Shown here one piece after another: positions 15,015 through 28,900 of a stretch of 64,000 nucleotides of DNA. The stretch comes from Daphnia carinata (taxonomy: Eukaryota; Arthropoda; Branchiopoda; Diplostraca; Daphniidae): NCBI RefSeq assembly GCF_022539665.2, contig NC_081340.1:5765357-5829356 (forward strand). The letters run 5' to 3'. The notes beneath the pieces were generated by a model, which was not told the DNA's origin, did not search any database, and worked only from the letters and a program-made list of their open reading frames with translations. Each line of letters starts with the position of its first letter. The stretch's first letter is position 1. A program made the position numbers and the translations under genes.

Positions 15015-17378
15015 CACCGTGACTTACATAAGGTTGGCATTAACAAAATTTAAATCTCTATCATTTAACAATAAGATTAATTTATTTTGGGGTGCATTGA
15101 AGACTGTGTGAAGTGATTGACCCTACCAATGTTAAGTTAATCCCGGTAATTTCTTTTTTAACACTTTTATCATTCATAAACTATCGTATTTGTTTTACTA
15201 TGACTATATCCCTCCCCATTCGCTCTTCTCGTAATTCCTTGTCGTTCACTTTCCCGACGAAATTTAAGCAAACAACGTTGTTGGGCTTTGTTTGAATTCA
15301 AAGGAGTGGTTTGCTATCGGCTCATTCGCCAGATTTAATCTAACATGCCCCCGACGTATTGTACGGAACGATAAGCAACTCGTCCGGAATAAAGCTTATT
15401 GTGTAAGTAAGTTTGACTGTTTGATTTACGTGAAACGAACATGAGGGAAACGAGATGTTGAGCAACGTATTACCTTAGACTAGAAGAATGAACGTTTGCA
15501 TGTGTACCATGTAACCCTCCCGTTTCATTGAAGGCAGGATATGAACTTTATTTACCTCAATTTGCATACGATATATTTGTGTGTACCTTAACGTGCTCTT
15601 GTACTCCCGATTCATAGCAAAAGAATTCAATGGCCCTCTGGTGAATGCGAAAAGGAATATCGATATGTTTTTCTTGTTTGGCGTCGGTCTTCTAATTAGA
15701 TGGGGAAAAAAAGTTCTGACATTATCTGTTTGCGTCCCTTTGTCGGAGATGTTCATTTTTATGGAAGGTAAGAATTGATTTTTTTGGCCCCCTTTTAAAA
15801 AAAAAAATGTGGTCCATATGAATGTGAACAAAAAAAAACATAGTGAAATAATAAACCGTCGCAAGTCGATGGAATGTTATCTTACGCGTGTTGCATTTCT
15901 TTGTTTTTTTTTAATGTAAAAAGAATGCCTCATCGGCATTTGTTAATCTCGACATCAGTGTCTTACGTCTTAACGTCACAAAAGCAATCAGTTGGATCGT
16001 TCATCAGATGTGTTTCATCCCGATTCGGGAATCCTCTTGTCTCCTCAGGTAATCGAATAATTATTACTTTATCTGATATTTCTTTATTGCATTGAATAAG
16101 CTCATTTTAATATTTCATCTGATGTCCCAGTTTACTGTCTAGTCTAGCAAAAAGCTTATGGAGAAAATGCGATTGTATTAATGCGATTTATTTTTTCGTT
16201 TCCAGGTTGCAGGTATTGCGCAGTTCGGTCAGATGAAGACAAAGGCAAGCGAAGAACAGAAGAGAGATGATTACAAGAAACGTGCGTCAAGAAAATCAAA
16301 AGTTTGCTGATGTCTGAAAAGCATGTTTGGACGCAAAGGAAAAATGCCTGGAATTATCCATCAGGGATGAAAAGTAAACTATGCTATGAATATGGAAAAA
16401 GATTTGCAAACATATACTAACATTTTGATTTTCTTTTCCCTTATAACCGAGGATTGCGTGTTGGAGAAGACCAGGGCGGGATATCGCAGCATTTCCTCCG
16501 TGATTAGACCCATGGTTACCTGATAGCCATAAAAAAATACGTTGACAGCCTTGTATTGATTGCACATTTCAAAAAGGTAAAACAGATTAAAGTTTTTTTT
16601 TTCCGCCCACAAAATGTTTAGGATTTTCATGTTCATGACGGGTTTAGCATGTAGGTTATTTTTGTAAGTACTTTTGCGCCGTTCAGTTTCGTTTCCTGTT
16701 GCATTTGCAAGGGCCATAGGAAAATACTCATAGCCAAATAGAGGGAAACTTTGCACAATGGCACCTACGTATGTAATCATTCTGTTAGCTGTTTTCCTTG
16801 TTTGCGTGACGACGGTCTTGAAAAGAATGTTTTTCAAATGTAAAGCCTTTTTGCGTACTGCATTGCAATATCAATGGAGATAGTTGCAGATTTATTAGTT
16901 TTGATCTTGTTGAAATGACAATTTTTCAGAATTTAAGACTGAAAATATATTTTTTTTATCCTAAACATGTGCAAGACAATGAGAAAATATTTATATGCCA
17001 GGACCAGATGACGTTTCGTATGGTACGTTTATTCAATAATTTTTTCTAACCCTTCCCAAACCGACTTTTTTTTTTGGTTTTCAAAACAAAATCTCTATAA
17101 CCCTGATTTTTTTTCGTTTGTTTGTGCGCACGTGCCACTTGATGATGCAGTGCGCAGCTCCTGCCGGGATGTCAAGAGAGAGCCGTCCTGCTCATTCGAT
17201 ACAAGTGTGGGTTGGCGAAGGAAGAAAAAGGGGTGGCAGAAAATGCGTGGAAGTTATAATCTTCCGCTGTGCACACGGTGTTCTTCACTCATCACTCGAC
17301 TTCGAAGGCGGTCGAAACTTCCGGTTCACCTATTGGAATAGATTAAACAAACAAAAAAACGTGTTACAAGTATCAAAC
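15015..17378. other. intergenic and 5' region between the BTB gene and the opsin
   Basis: The first part is the 3' UTR of the BTB gene, with a polyadenylation signal at 15388-15393. A weak candidate for a small two-exon ORF lies at 15925-16269. An acceptor-like GATGATGCAG near 17149 may begin the exon that carries the opsin start. Otherwise I see only AT-rich sequence with short T runs. Confidence 0.45.
15388..15393 (+). terminator. polyadenylation signal of the BTB zinc-finger gene
   Basis: AATAAA about 375 bp past the stop codon on the sense strand; no earlier canonical signal was noticed. Confidence 0.5.
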
Positions 17379-20300
17379 ATGCCGATTGAATTGGCTCAAC
17401 ATCGCGAGAACACAAGCCATTTCTCTACTGGGGACTTACCGGACAAATTCCAGTCGATCTTTGAGCCGTGGGGCGACTACGTCTTCGGAATCGTCATGAT
17501 TGTTATTGGTAAGTTCTCTTTTTTTTTTCTTTATTCGATGCTTAAAGTGATTGTTTGAATTATGTTTTTCCCTTTTTCGCTCCATTTTGCAAATGAGATA
17601 GACATTAGCACGTTATCGGTTTAGAGAAATATGAACAGGGTTTTGCGATTGTTAGTGTTATTTGAAATACCTTCCCAGTTTTTCTTCTTGTTTTGCATCC
17701 GATTTTTCATTCCCTATAGCTGACTCGCATTTTTCCACGTCGGTGGCACTCGTTTCTGAATGCTGTTAATGAAAATTCTCAGAATTCGTAGACAAATTTC
17801 AGTGTCTAGAGTCGACAAAGTTAAAAAAGAGAAACTCATAAAACCAGAAAGATAACGAAAGCGTGAGATGAAATTTAATTTCAGAAGCATCCGACTCGTA
17901 CCAGATCTTTTTAATTAGCGTCAAAACATTAAAACACAACAAAACAGAGTTTTCATGCTACTTCCATAAAAAAAAACGAGCTCAGTTAAATCCTTTTACT
18001 TGAACAATCCTTTCGTAGCCATGCAATTTTGGATAAGTAATGACATTTGTCTTTAACCTTTGATGCGACCTGGTTGCCCGTCCTCAAATAATTATAGAGA
18101 AAAATAATGCTTCAGTGATGACTTAAGTTTTCAACCAAAAGAAAGCTCCCAACTTACAATATAGTTTTAAATGGAATAAATAATGCGCCGGAGGTTGTTC
18201 TTTTCGTGAAGGAATATTCACAATGTGTATGTTTCCCACGAGATTTAATCGCATGCGACAACACACACACAGCCGAATTGTTAAAGTTTGCGCATTTTAA
18301 CTTTTGGGATCTTCCCCGACATTTAGGTATTGCATCGCTATTGGGTAACGGATTGGCCGTTCATGTATTCCGTCGCAAAGGCACCGACATCAACGTGCCC
18401 GAAGTCTTGCTACACAACATTGCAGTCGTCGACCTCTTTCTCGGTATAGCATCTTATCCAGCTACCATAGTGGCAGCCTTCTCGCACCGATGGCTGTTTG
18501 GGCAAACAGGTACTGTAACGCTCTTCTTGTGGTCCTTCAAAAGTTACGTTGCAGTTAGATCTCTGGTGTGTAGGAACAGCTTTTTGATCTGACGGGCTGG
18601 TTCAGCACGAAGAAGAGGCAAACGAGCTAGCTCTTTTTCATTATTCATGCGGATGTGTATACCCACTTGAGTTGCAATTGTCCCCCCACTATGGAGCATA
18701 GGGTACGCTGCCGAGGTTGTTATGTTAACGTATAACAACGGAATTTATACGCATCGCAGGGAACGCCGCTCGTGCGGATTAAATAGGTTGTTATCGTGAT
18801 GATGAGGAACTTTGTGTATTTTGTACAAACTGGTTTTGAATGTTTTTCTCAGAAAAGCTTAAAAAGAAACAAATCATTGCTTTATGCTGAATATAGAAAG
18901 TTTCCTCAACTTCCGGACGTAGAAATATTTGTTGATGTTCTAGTAATACAAAGTTGCCCTCTTCAACTTAATATTGTGCTTGCATTGTGGATACTATTTC
19001 AATCTAGAAAATGGGGATGTTAGGGCAAGTTATGACATCATCGTGAGAGATGCTATGGTGGTGTACAGTTACCGAACTACTAGTGGAAGCTAATACTTTT
19101 TTAGCTCTCCCGTAAATAGATTTTGTCCACTGGCTGATGGACACTCATTGACGACTTAAGTATAGCTTTTGGGCCTCCAAGTATATTATTAGACATTTTT
19201 GTCGCAGAGTCCCCCATTTTGATTAGATAAAAAAGAAGGATGTGAAACTTTCGTTCGCACTTCCCTCCAGTGCAATACGGCGCCGGAAACATCAGATGAA
19301 AGCCATATTTCTATGAATGGATCGCAAAGTTTTATTCGTAGAGTTGACCGGTGTGAACTTGTCGTCTAGTGTCAAAGCGCGCTTCGTTTTATCTTTTAGC
19401 TATAGGCATAGTTCGACCCTGTTTGACTAAGTTTAGGCGATTACTTTGTTCTATATCAGCTGTTCTGTTTAACATTCAACATAGTAATTGCTTATTTCGT
19501 GTACATTTTCTTTTATTAGGATGTACTATGTACGCATTCACTTGCTACTTCCTCGGTTTGGCAACTATATTGTCACTGACTGCGCTGGCTGTATTCCGCT
19601 TTATAAAGACGTGCTTCCCTCAGCGAGGTACTGTACCCCAATGTGGGCTTTTTCTCTTTTTTTGCAAATGATTGTTTTCGTTTTGTCCGGATGAGTCGTC
19701 GAAGGGCAATGGAGACGGCCGTCGCTTGATTAATGAAATCCTGCAACTGTATCATACATGTTAACTAGCCGGCGTGATGAATGCGTGTGTGCAGTGGTGT
19801 GTGTAAATAAGATAATATAGAACAGACACAAAGGACGGAGAGCTAAACGTTATGCCTTCTGTAAATCTGACATCGCATTGGGAGGCAACTCAACGTTTAA
19901 CTAAAACAGAACGTCGCTTTGCTTTAGGGCTTAGCATCGTTTTTTTTTCTGTTTGGCCGATGATTCTTCGCGACGGAATTCTAATGGGGTTGTTCCGCTA
20001 GCTTGTTGATGATACTTGATCAATGCAGTATCAATCAGCAATCTTTGTCGATGGGGAACTGCGAACGACATTATTGAACAATTAAACCGCAAGCAAAAAT
20101 CGGTCATCCTTATTTTGCGACAAAGAAATCAGGCCTGTTGGTAGCTAGAGGGGGTCTTTTGTATACAAGATTGAAAAGTAGACCTACAATTATGATTCCA
20201 TCAAAAAATGTGGGCGAGCATCAGTTGCTAGTGACGGCGAATATAACAATACAAGGCTGTTTCCCTTTAGGGCTCGCCATGCTCTAATGGATCATATATT

Positions 20301-23300
20301 ATGCTCCCACAGTTCCATCCTAGCCACGTGAACGCTACATAAAAAAAATCAAACTTTTATTTTTTTTTCATTTTTTTTTTTTTTTTTTCAAATTTTGAAC
20401 TTTTTCTTTTGGAGGCTTTATCTTTCTGCTGCCGTACGTTTCTTGACGCTTCGAAACACATCACTATGTTACAGCTATTTGGCAGCCCCGCTCGCAATTA
20501 TTCAAAACGTTTCTAGCAACAATGTCACGTGAATTTCCTTTCAGTTTCAATTTATTCAAAGTAGCCCATCGCTACAGAAGTGGCGACCTATCATAAATTC
20601 ACTCAGGAACTTTTTTTTATTAATTGATTTGAAAGAAAACCAAGTTATCCAACATCATCTCTGATGAAGGGTAACTTCGAAAAGATTTGTATCCCACTAG
20701 ACGTTGAAGAAAAAGCAAACGAGATTTGCTTTGCACCCGTTTTCGCATCAAAGACAAAACCAATGCCAATCGAAACCTGACAACGGCTTTTCTTTTTCCT
20801 CACAAATTTTGATTTCTTGAATAGTTGATCTAATGTCAGGCACACACTTGTGCTTTTCGGAGAGGGCCAATGTGGTAGACGTGATCGTCCCTCAACAGCC
20901 CTTCTCACAAACGAAATAGTTCAAAGAGAATCAAGAGGCTTCGTAGAATAGTTTATTTCACATCATTGATTTTTTTAAAAAGGAGATGACAAGCTAAGTC
21001 GAATCCGCGAGAGTTCCAAGAAATTTTTTTTTACTCGCTGCGTAAGCCGAGAGAATGTACCAGACGTTTTGTAAATCCTCCATGTCGTAGAGAAAAAAAC
21101 GTTTCAAAGCGGACTCAAAAACATCGAAATATTCAACAAACTACACGACAAAACTTACGAGCCAATCGCGCAAAAATCGTTTCCTTTTTTTTTTACTGTT
21201 GATCCTCATGTTTCCTTACTTTTCTTTCACATTGTCAACTCTTTACATGTACAGATAGAAGACCAAAAGGCTCTGCGAGAAAGAGGGTTTAAGGTTGGGG
21301 TTTTACGTGACGATTAAGTTAGTATCGTACCAAAAGCAATTTTTGCACACCATTAAATCCCGCTCGCTTATTAAATTTCGACGGCAATATTAGGCACTTT
21401 GTTGCATGGATAAACTCGTCCGTTTCTGTTCCAAATCCCGCATCAGAACAGAAACTATAGGTGGTACAATAACAAGTTTAGTTAACCTAACCGTGATTGT
21501 GTCTGATGACTAAATAATCATAATTTTCAATTCAACACACTCTGCGTACGACGCGTTAATTAAAAAGCGAATGATACGTCTAATGCAGCAAACTAATAAA
21601 AACGTCTGATATGGTGACATAAAAGCGCATAATTCAAGAAATCAAATGAGAAACGCTCCAGTAGGCAGAACAAATAAGGCAATCCCAAGTTTTGGGGTGA
21701 TTTTATTTTTCTTGTTGCCTCTATTATTTTAACACGGATGCATGTATCTGTTCCGCTTGTTACATTAAGGAATACTGTCTGCGACCTGTGTGTCATATCA
21801 ATAAGTTCTGTTCTTTATTTCTGTCTCATTGCAGCTCAGTGGATAACTGTACCAAGAACCCGACTAGTCATCTTCCTCATCTACGTCTATAGCATGGGCT
21901 GGGCAATGATGCCTTTCTTCGGTTTAGGAGGCTACGATGTCGAACCGTTTGGTATCTCCTGCACATTGGCATGGGTTCATACGGATCAAAGTAAGTCTGA
22001 CGTATTCCACTAGTCACGTGTTCGTTACTGTCGTAGGTTATATAAACAGTGCTAGGCTTGAACTTTTTTTTTGAAATAACTGTCCTTCCAAGGAAAAATC
22101 TTGGCATTAATTTGTAAAGTTAAGTACCTAATCAAAATTTAATGATATTCTGCCGAAAACTTTCGGCCTTTTTCGTAAGGATTGCTTTATTCAAAAAGGG
22201 TGGTCAGGTACGAGCTTTTAAAAATTTTCTTTTATCTCAAGTTTTTTGGCAAAAAAATTTTCGTATAATTAAATGCTCACATTTTTGTTTTTGACATCGG
22301 CATCCTCTATCGCCCGTAATTTAACAGACATGATGAGCCCATTTTAATGAACTTGAAGTTGCAATGCCTTCTATAAGTTAATTAGCAGAAACTGGCACCT
22401 GATTACTTGTTCTCAGTATTTTTAATTGTATGGGGAACTTCCCTTTTCCAACAATCTAATGATTCGTCCTTTTAGCATACCAAATTTGAACCTGTTTATC
22501 AATAACGACGGGTCGCTGTAACGTATTGAACTTTTGTACATACAAATTATAATGCGCATTTTTCTTATGCGCTTCATTCATGGCCGTCAAGGCGCGCCCT
22601 GAAGGACTTAGACAGTAATTACTTCTTCTCGAACTCTGTGAACTAGGAGAGAAACGATTTTAACAATACAGAGGGCTATTAAACGTATGGGAGCGATCCC
22701 TACGATCCATTTACCCGTTAACGAAAGATTGATCACGTAGGCTGAGTAATATCATGTCGCGATCATTTACGTAAGAATGGTGGGACGCGCGACAACCAGT
22801 AGGCAGGAAAGATATTCTAGTCTTCGTCAATGTTCGTTAACAATGGATTCTGACGCGCGTCCCGCACGCAGCGTCTAAATGCTTGTGACGGGTTCATTAG
22901 TTTATGTGGGTTGGAACATATTCCCTTTTGCCATGCCATGCTCCAAAACGTACCACCTGTTTATTCAACTGTCTTTCTAATGATTGTTCTATGAAAATTT
23001 TATAGATGACAAGTATTACATCTTGGCTGCCAGCATTTTCTGCGTGCTTCTACCTTCATTCGTCATCATCGTTAGCCATGTGGCCATCTTGTTTAAAATT
23101 CGCCTAGCCAGCCAAATGTTTTCAAGCAAATCGGCAGGCAAGCAGAGCAGCAAAGCGGAAATTCAATTCATTCGGGTAATTAAATCAAGCCATTTGGTAA
23201 GACGCTTTTCTGAAGACACGTGCCACGCATAAGTCTATTGATGTTTTTCACTCTTTCATCATGAAAGAAAATGTTTACCTTTCAGGTTATGCAGACAAAG

Positions 23301-24573
23301 CCGTCTCTTCTAGTCAATAAGATTAAATCACCCAACTCAAGTTGATTATATGTAGTCGCTCATGGCTTTTTTTGTCAATTTGACGGCTCGTTTTCGTTGA
23401 ACTATAATTCCTGCCTGTTCATTGAAAAATGTTACCTTTCATAAGACGTGGCATCATTTCAATTTGCAAAAATTAGTAAAACTTCATGAAAAACGGTTAC
23501 ATCTGTCAAATGATTATTTTTCAACGTTCCTTGTGTGACGATAACGATGTTTAAAACAATAGACCTCTAAAGAAATGCCGTTTCTTTTCAAGCAAAATGA
23601 TAATGAACGCAAAAAAGGATAACAATGCTAATTTGATTGATTGATTCCGTAGGCGGGCATTTTTTTTCCCTACGTCTCGCTTAGTAACATTATTTTCTGT
23701 TCTCTTAGTCTATACCTTAAAATAACCCCATAAAAGTGCATGTTCCTTTATTTTCTGTTCATATTATTATCTACACAGGTCTCATTTGGTGTCTGCTTCG
23801 GTTTCCTTATTGCCTGGTTACCATATGCTTGCATCTCGCTCTGGTCCACCTTTGGTGACGTTTCTGATATACCTCTATGGATAACACCGTAAGAGCTCAT
23901 TTTCTTTTCAAATGCTTAAGTATAACTAAAACCACCTGCTCCCGATTTATTCTCGTGTAACTTTAGGATTCCTGTTTTACTAGCCAAATCATCGATCGCC
24001 TATAACCCAGTCATATACGTGCTGTTGACGCGCCGCTACAGGTAGAATATGTTTGCATGAATTTTGAATTTTTCTAAGGTCACATTTTGAATTTGATAAG
24101 GCTGCGCTGTGGCCCGCCAAGTTCAGCGACTTTTCTTTCGTTGAAACTATTAAACGTTGGGCTTTCTCATCTTCCTTAGACTTCCCTATTTATCTATTTA
24201 ACATTTTGTTCGCCTGACTAGAAATCTAGTCAAGAATAACTTAATGAATAATTGGCGAAATTAGCTGGGAGTTTTATTTGCATTCAGGGTTGATTTTGCT
24301 AAAGCATTGCGGGAGCTGCTACATTTCTCACTCGACAAGAAAAATCGAAACATGACTAACTCGGGACCAACTGATCAGGTAAAAGTAACTACATAGCATG
24401 GCGCTTTGTTTTTAATGCATTTGTGATTGACGAAATTGTTTGTTTTTTTACAGGTTGAAATGGGAATCCTTGCAAACGGCGATATAAATACGAGAGGTGA
24501 ATCAACTGCCACAGCAGCCGAGATTGTTGGTGGGACCGAAAACAGCGTCGAAGAAGAAATTGTCCGAGTTTAA
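17379..24573 (+). CDS. opsin, neuropsin (Opn5)-like G-protein-coupled receptor
   Basis: This is a seven-helix light receptor that should bind retinal. CDS exons: 17379-17508, 18327-18509, 19520-19627, 21835-21990, 23006-23175, 23779-23888, 23967-24041, 24288-24378, 24454-24573; phases agree and give 380 aa. TM1 has LLGNG. SHRWLFGQTGCTMYAF carries the TM3 cysteine. EPFGISCTLAW gives the partner cysteine and the Glu181-type counter-ion. FLIAWLPYA marks TM6. LLAKSSIAYNPVIY carries the Schiff-base lysine and NPxxY. The pattern GLGxY..EPFGxSCTLxW with WSxFG best matches Opn5/neuropsin; pteropsin or arthropsin are alternatives. The (D/E)RY motif at the end of TM3 reads FRF. The donor after QFIR (23176) is preferred over a later one because it restores the TM5-TM6 join. 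The start ATG is the first in good context before the TM1 exon; untranslated 5' exons upstream were not placed. Confidence 0.85.
19628..21834 (+). other. opsin intron 3
   Basis: This 2.2-kb intron lies between the TM3 and TM4 exons. It contains T-rich runs near 20340-20400 and no exon-like sequence in the opsin frame. The other opsin introns of 0.8-1.0 kb (17509-18326, 18510-19519, 21991-23005) are likewise without supported features. Confidence 0.6.
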
Positions 24574-24721
24574 TGATAACTCCTTTCTTTTCTGTTCCAT
24601 ATGAAAGAAAAAAAAAATTAGGACAATATCCCTAACCATATCCGTTTTAATCAATCTCTCTAAGACGAGGTGATTTTTAATTCATTTTGATGTGATTCAA
24701 TGGCGGTTTAAGAGGTCCACG

Positions 24722-24777
24722 AATAAAACCTCCGTACCTTGATATTCTTACGTGTGCTCATCCCATCCTGTAATAAA
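24722..24777 (+). terminator. opsin polyadenylation signals
   Basis: AATAAA occurs at 24722-24727 and again at 24772-24777, about 150-200 bp past the opsin stop codon. Confidence 0.5.
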
Positions 24778-25967
24778 CAGATGACCTGAAACCTTTTACC
24801 ATTCCTGAAAAAAAATTATAGAATCATTGCTCATTGTGTTTTACGTGGAATGTTAGAGATCTTGTACCGCGTCCATCCTGCAAGTGACCATGTGAGACGT
24901 AACGATGCACAGCACGTTTTGTGCAAGTTCCTGTTCACCACTTTCTTTTTCCCTTTTTTTTTTTTTTTATTCGGCGTTTCAATGATATTCAAGACACTGT
25001 TATCACTGTTCAATTTTCCATGAATGTTTTACATCGTTCGGAAGAGTATTCGCGGAAGTGTACGCCTGCACCAATTTTATTGTTGAACTGCCCTTGTATA
25101 TGTGCAGCCGTAGTTTGCTTCGTGTGTATCGTCAATATTCCATTTTGACATATTTTAATAGATTAAAAAGGTAATGTTTGCCTGTTGACAGACTTCTTTT
25201 CGTATTTACGGAGAACGCTTCATGAATGCAAGAGAGCTGATAGAATAAAGAAAAGAAATTGCGTGCTCCCGTTTTTTATTGTAAATATTTAGAAGTGAGA
25301 TGGTCCTACCATGCCAGTGCAAGTTTGCTGTTCGGGATGTATGTTAATATGCTACCGGATAAACAATTTGAAAAAAAGGGGACGGAGAACCTTCCCCATT
25401 TTACCGAATCAATACTTTACAATAAATAATTTTAATAAGTTATAAAGTAATAATAAATTGTATAACAAAAAAGATTCGAAACCATGATATCTGGGTGGCA
25501 GCCGTGAACTATGCCACAGCATGTACGTAAACTGACTTTTTAAATGGGTTCCGCCCAAAAGCAAAATTTGGTCCTTCATCAACATTATTTAAATACACTT
25601 TGCATAGTTATTATTGTTATCAGCACAGATTTGTATTACTTTAATATAAAACCATAACTCTAGATGAGCATCAACACCTCATTTCAATTTGAATACTTAG
25701 TTTAGTTTATCTAACACCAAAAGGGCGTACGGTAGTGCGGCTAGTGGTAGAAAATATCAAATTTCCAAAATGGCATCGCTGCTGAAATTTACGTTGTTAT
25801 GACACAACACTCAAGTGAGGAGACTTGATTGAATCAGGTTCGTCTCGTCTACGTACAGATTACATGAGTAGCTAAAGTCGCAAAAGAAAAATAAACATTC
25901 AAATTTTTAATTGTTTATCATGAATTCAATGCCATTCGTCTTTGATTGAATGGTTTAAATCGTCTCA
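24778..25967. other. intergenic region between the opsin and FAM21 genes
   Basis: AT-rich with no supported coding exon. The FAM21 promoter should lie in the last few hundred bases. An AAAATGGCATCGCTGC element near 25769 could be a promoter-type motif, but this is weak. Confidence 0.45.
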
Positions 25968-28900
25968 ATGGAACAAATCAAGGATAGCGAGGATCCCAAT
26001 TCGTGGACTCCAGCTTATCTTAGAAAATGCCAATCATTGTCACTAGCGTCAGATGTTGCTTTATTGAAATGCATGCAGGCTCTTTCACAGGTAAGTTGAA
26101 GGAAAATGTGCAAGAGCTACCACACGACACAGTTAACTAACACCTAATTTATTACCTGTCAGAGAATGGTGTCCAGTGCCAACAGTTTGCTGAAAGACTT
26201 GGATTCATTAAATGAGGACACTACTTCAGCATGTGTGAAAGTGGAATACTGCATTCAGAATTTAAACTTGATATCTACCAAGCAGTTCATGGAGAAACGA
26301 GTGTATGATGAAGAAGTCTTGGAGAAGAAAGAGGAATCCACTATCCAAAGCCAGCCTGCTACTGCTGCGATAGATTTCGTACCCAAAATAAAAGAAGCCA
26401 TCAGAGAAGGACTTCCTGCTATAAAATTGCAAGTTGAAACCTTTGAATATGCAGCCAAGGGTAATGTATTTCAGTCACTGAACAGAGGCCACAACAATCA
26501 TTACTCCAACAGATCCTTGCCTTACTTACTTGGGACCGAAGAGTTCATTGATAGCCCTACTGTTGGAGTTTCAGAAGGGCATCAGTTTAAGCGTGAATCA
26601 GTCCCGAACATTCAGCCCCCTAGCCATCCATCTAACAGCACTGTATCATCAGTACCATCGTCCCCTTCTTTGAAGTCAAATTTGCAGGTGCCATTACCTG
26701 TTGACATCCGACCCCATTCTGATTCAGATGTTTCCTCTCTGTCTGAAGCTGGTGGAAGAGTATCTGTTGAAACCAAAGAAGTAGACGAAATGCTAAAAAG
26801 ACCCGGGCTTAGGAACCTACAAGACGAAATTTCTGCACGATTAAAAAATTCAAGTGGTCCAACCGTGATGCCTTCCCCCGAAGCATATACCACGCCATAT
26901 GCAAAGGTTCCTATCAACGGTGAATCTCAGCGTCAAGAAGTGAAAGAAATAAATCCACGAGGAGCCGTAGCAGAGCCACAGCCAAACTCTGAAATCGCAT
27001 CATCTAAAGAAATCATTCAACCACCTAAAAAGAAAACCCTATTTGATGATAGTAGCAGTGAATCTGACGGTGAGCTTTTCCGATCGAACGCGTCTAAAGC
27101 AGCCACTTCCTCTACCAGTGCATTAAATCCAACAGCATCGAAGGCAAGCAGTGGATCAACTGCTCATCAACCACCTATGGGCAAAAACAATAATCCAGTG
27201 GCTTTAGGGCGGACTAGTAATTTATTTGGATCAAGCGACAGCGAGGATGATCTCTTTAGTGCAGCGGTTAGTTCCAACGTAAAGTCTTCAAAATCAATTC
27301 CAAAATTAACCGGAAAGATAGGAACAAGTGTCTATGATGACGAAGAAAACATATTTCTACCCAAAAACACAACAAAAGAAAAATCTCAATCGGCGCCTTC
27401 AATGACCATCACATTGCCCGCCGATAAACCGCAGTCCTTATTCAAAGACTTAGATGTGCCTGATTTTATTCAAACAAAGCCCAATCTGCCGGTAAATGCA
27501 GCTGTACCGACGGCAAACAAACCTCAAGATAAATTACCTGTGCAGCAAGCCAAACAATTAGGATTCGATCAACCCAAACCAAAAAGCCTTTTTGCAGACA
27601 GTGATGAGAGTGATGAAGATCTCTTTCGTAACATTGTGGCAGTCAAGAACAAGGTTCCGGCATTAGTTGTGCCACCCACGACTTTGTCCACCTCTCCATT
27701 ACCCGATAAAATAGTTACTCATTCAAGTCGGCATCAGTCTACACCGATTCAAAATGGCGATAAAAAGGAAGAACAAACTAGGCCAGCATCTGGTCCCGAC
27801 AGTAGCACCGAACCGGTTCGTGTTGAATCACATTCCAAATTAAAGTCAAAATCATCACTTTTATTTGATGATGACTCGGATGACGAAGATTTATTCAAAG
27901 GAGTTACAGTGAAGAAGTACTCCCCCCCGAAAACAAATGCTCCTGCTTTAAAGAATGTTCAGAAAGTTTCGAAAGATGATTCATTGAAAGAAGTTCTAGT
28001 ACCAAAACCAGCCGCTCATGTTGCTCAGGTAATTGAAAGCCTTGATGACGGCGACTTGTTTAGTTCTGCTCTGCCAGCCAAACCCCCTTCGTTGTTGGGT
28101 GTTCGTTCCGTTACCCAGAAACCTGAAGACCCACCAGACGAATCATCGGTTGCCATAGCCAAAACAACAGAGAAATCAATATTCCTGGAAAAGAAACAGT
28201 CGATTCCGCAAACAGCCATAAGCTCTGGCGATTTAACAGCTAAACCCATACCTGTTTCTTCAAAACTACCAGAGATCTTACCGACCAACATTTCAAACGA
28301 CCTGTTTGGTGGTAAAAGTACTCCGGTAATACAACCGCCTCAGCGTCAAAATATTCCGATATTGAATACGTTTGAAGATCCTGACGACGATGATCTTTTT
28401 GGGATTTCAAATTCTAAACAGGTGCCACTATCTATGCCAATTAAAACCTCGTTGAAATCAGAAGAGCGTGAAAATCTAATAAAAACTGAAGAACTACTTG
28501 ATGCTGTCTTGAAACAAACGCAACCTTTCTCCCTTGATCCCGTTATATCTTCGAAAGCTATTGAGAAAATACAAACTCCCGAAAGTGATATTAGTCAATC
28601 ACTGGAGACGGAAGTGGTATCTCAAACCTCAGCCAACACCTTTGATAAGATACCAAGTCGAATAGCCTCGCTGAAGTTGACTCTCGCTAAGCAACCGAAT
28701 TCCATGCCGTTTTCTAATACTGGCTCTTCGGCCAGTACGCCTAATGAGGAAGACGGCAACACACCATCGCATGCCATTGTTCGGAAACCGTTCGGAGCAA
28801 CGCCGCTTTTCGGTCCTCGCATTCCCAGCCCGGTGAAAAGCGTTCCGCCGAGTCCTACAAAGACTGAACAAAAGATTATGCCACGGGTTGAAGGGAATGA

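Noticed and set aside
17118-17378. An in-frame upstream ATG that would add 87 residues to the opsin N-terminus.
   Set aside because: The extension is basic and Arg/Gly-rich with no opsin likeness, and an acceptor-like site lies within it. The ATG at 17379 gives a normal N-terminus length.
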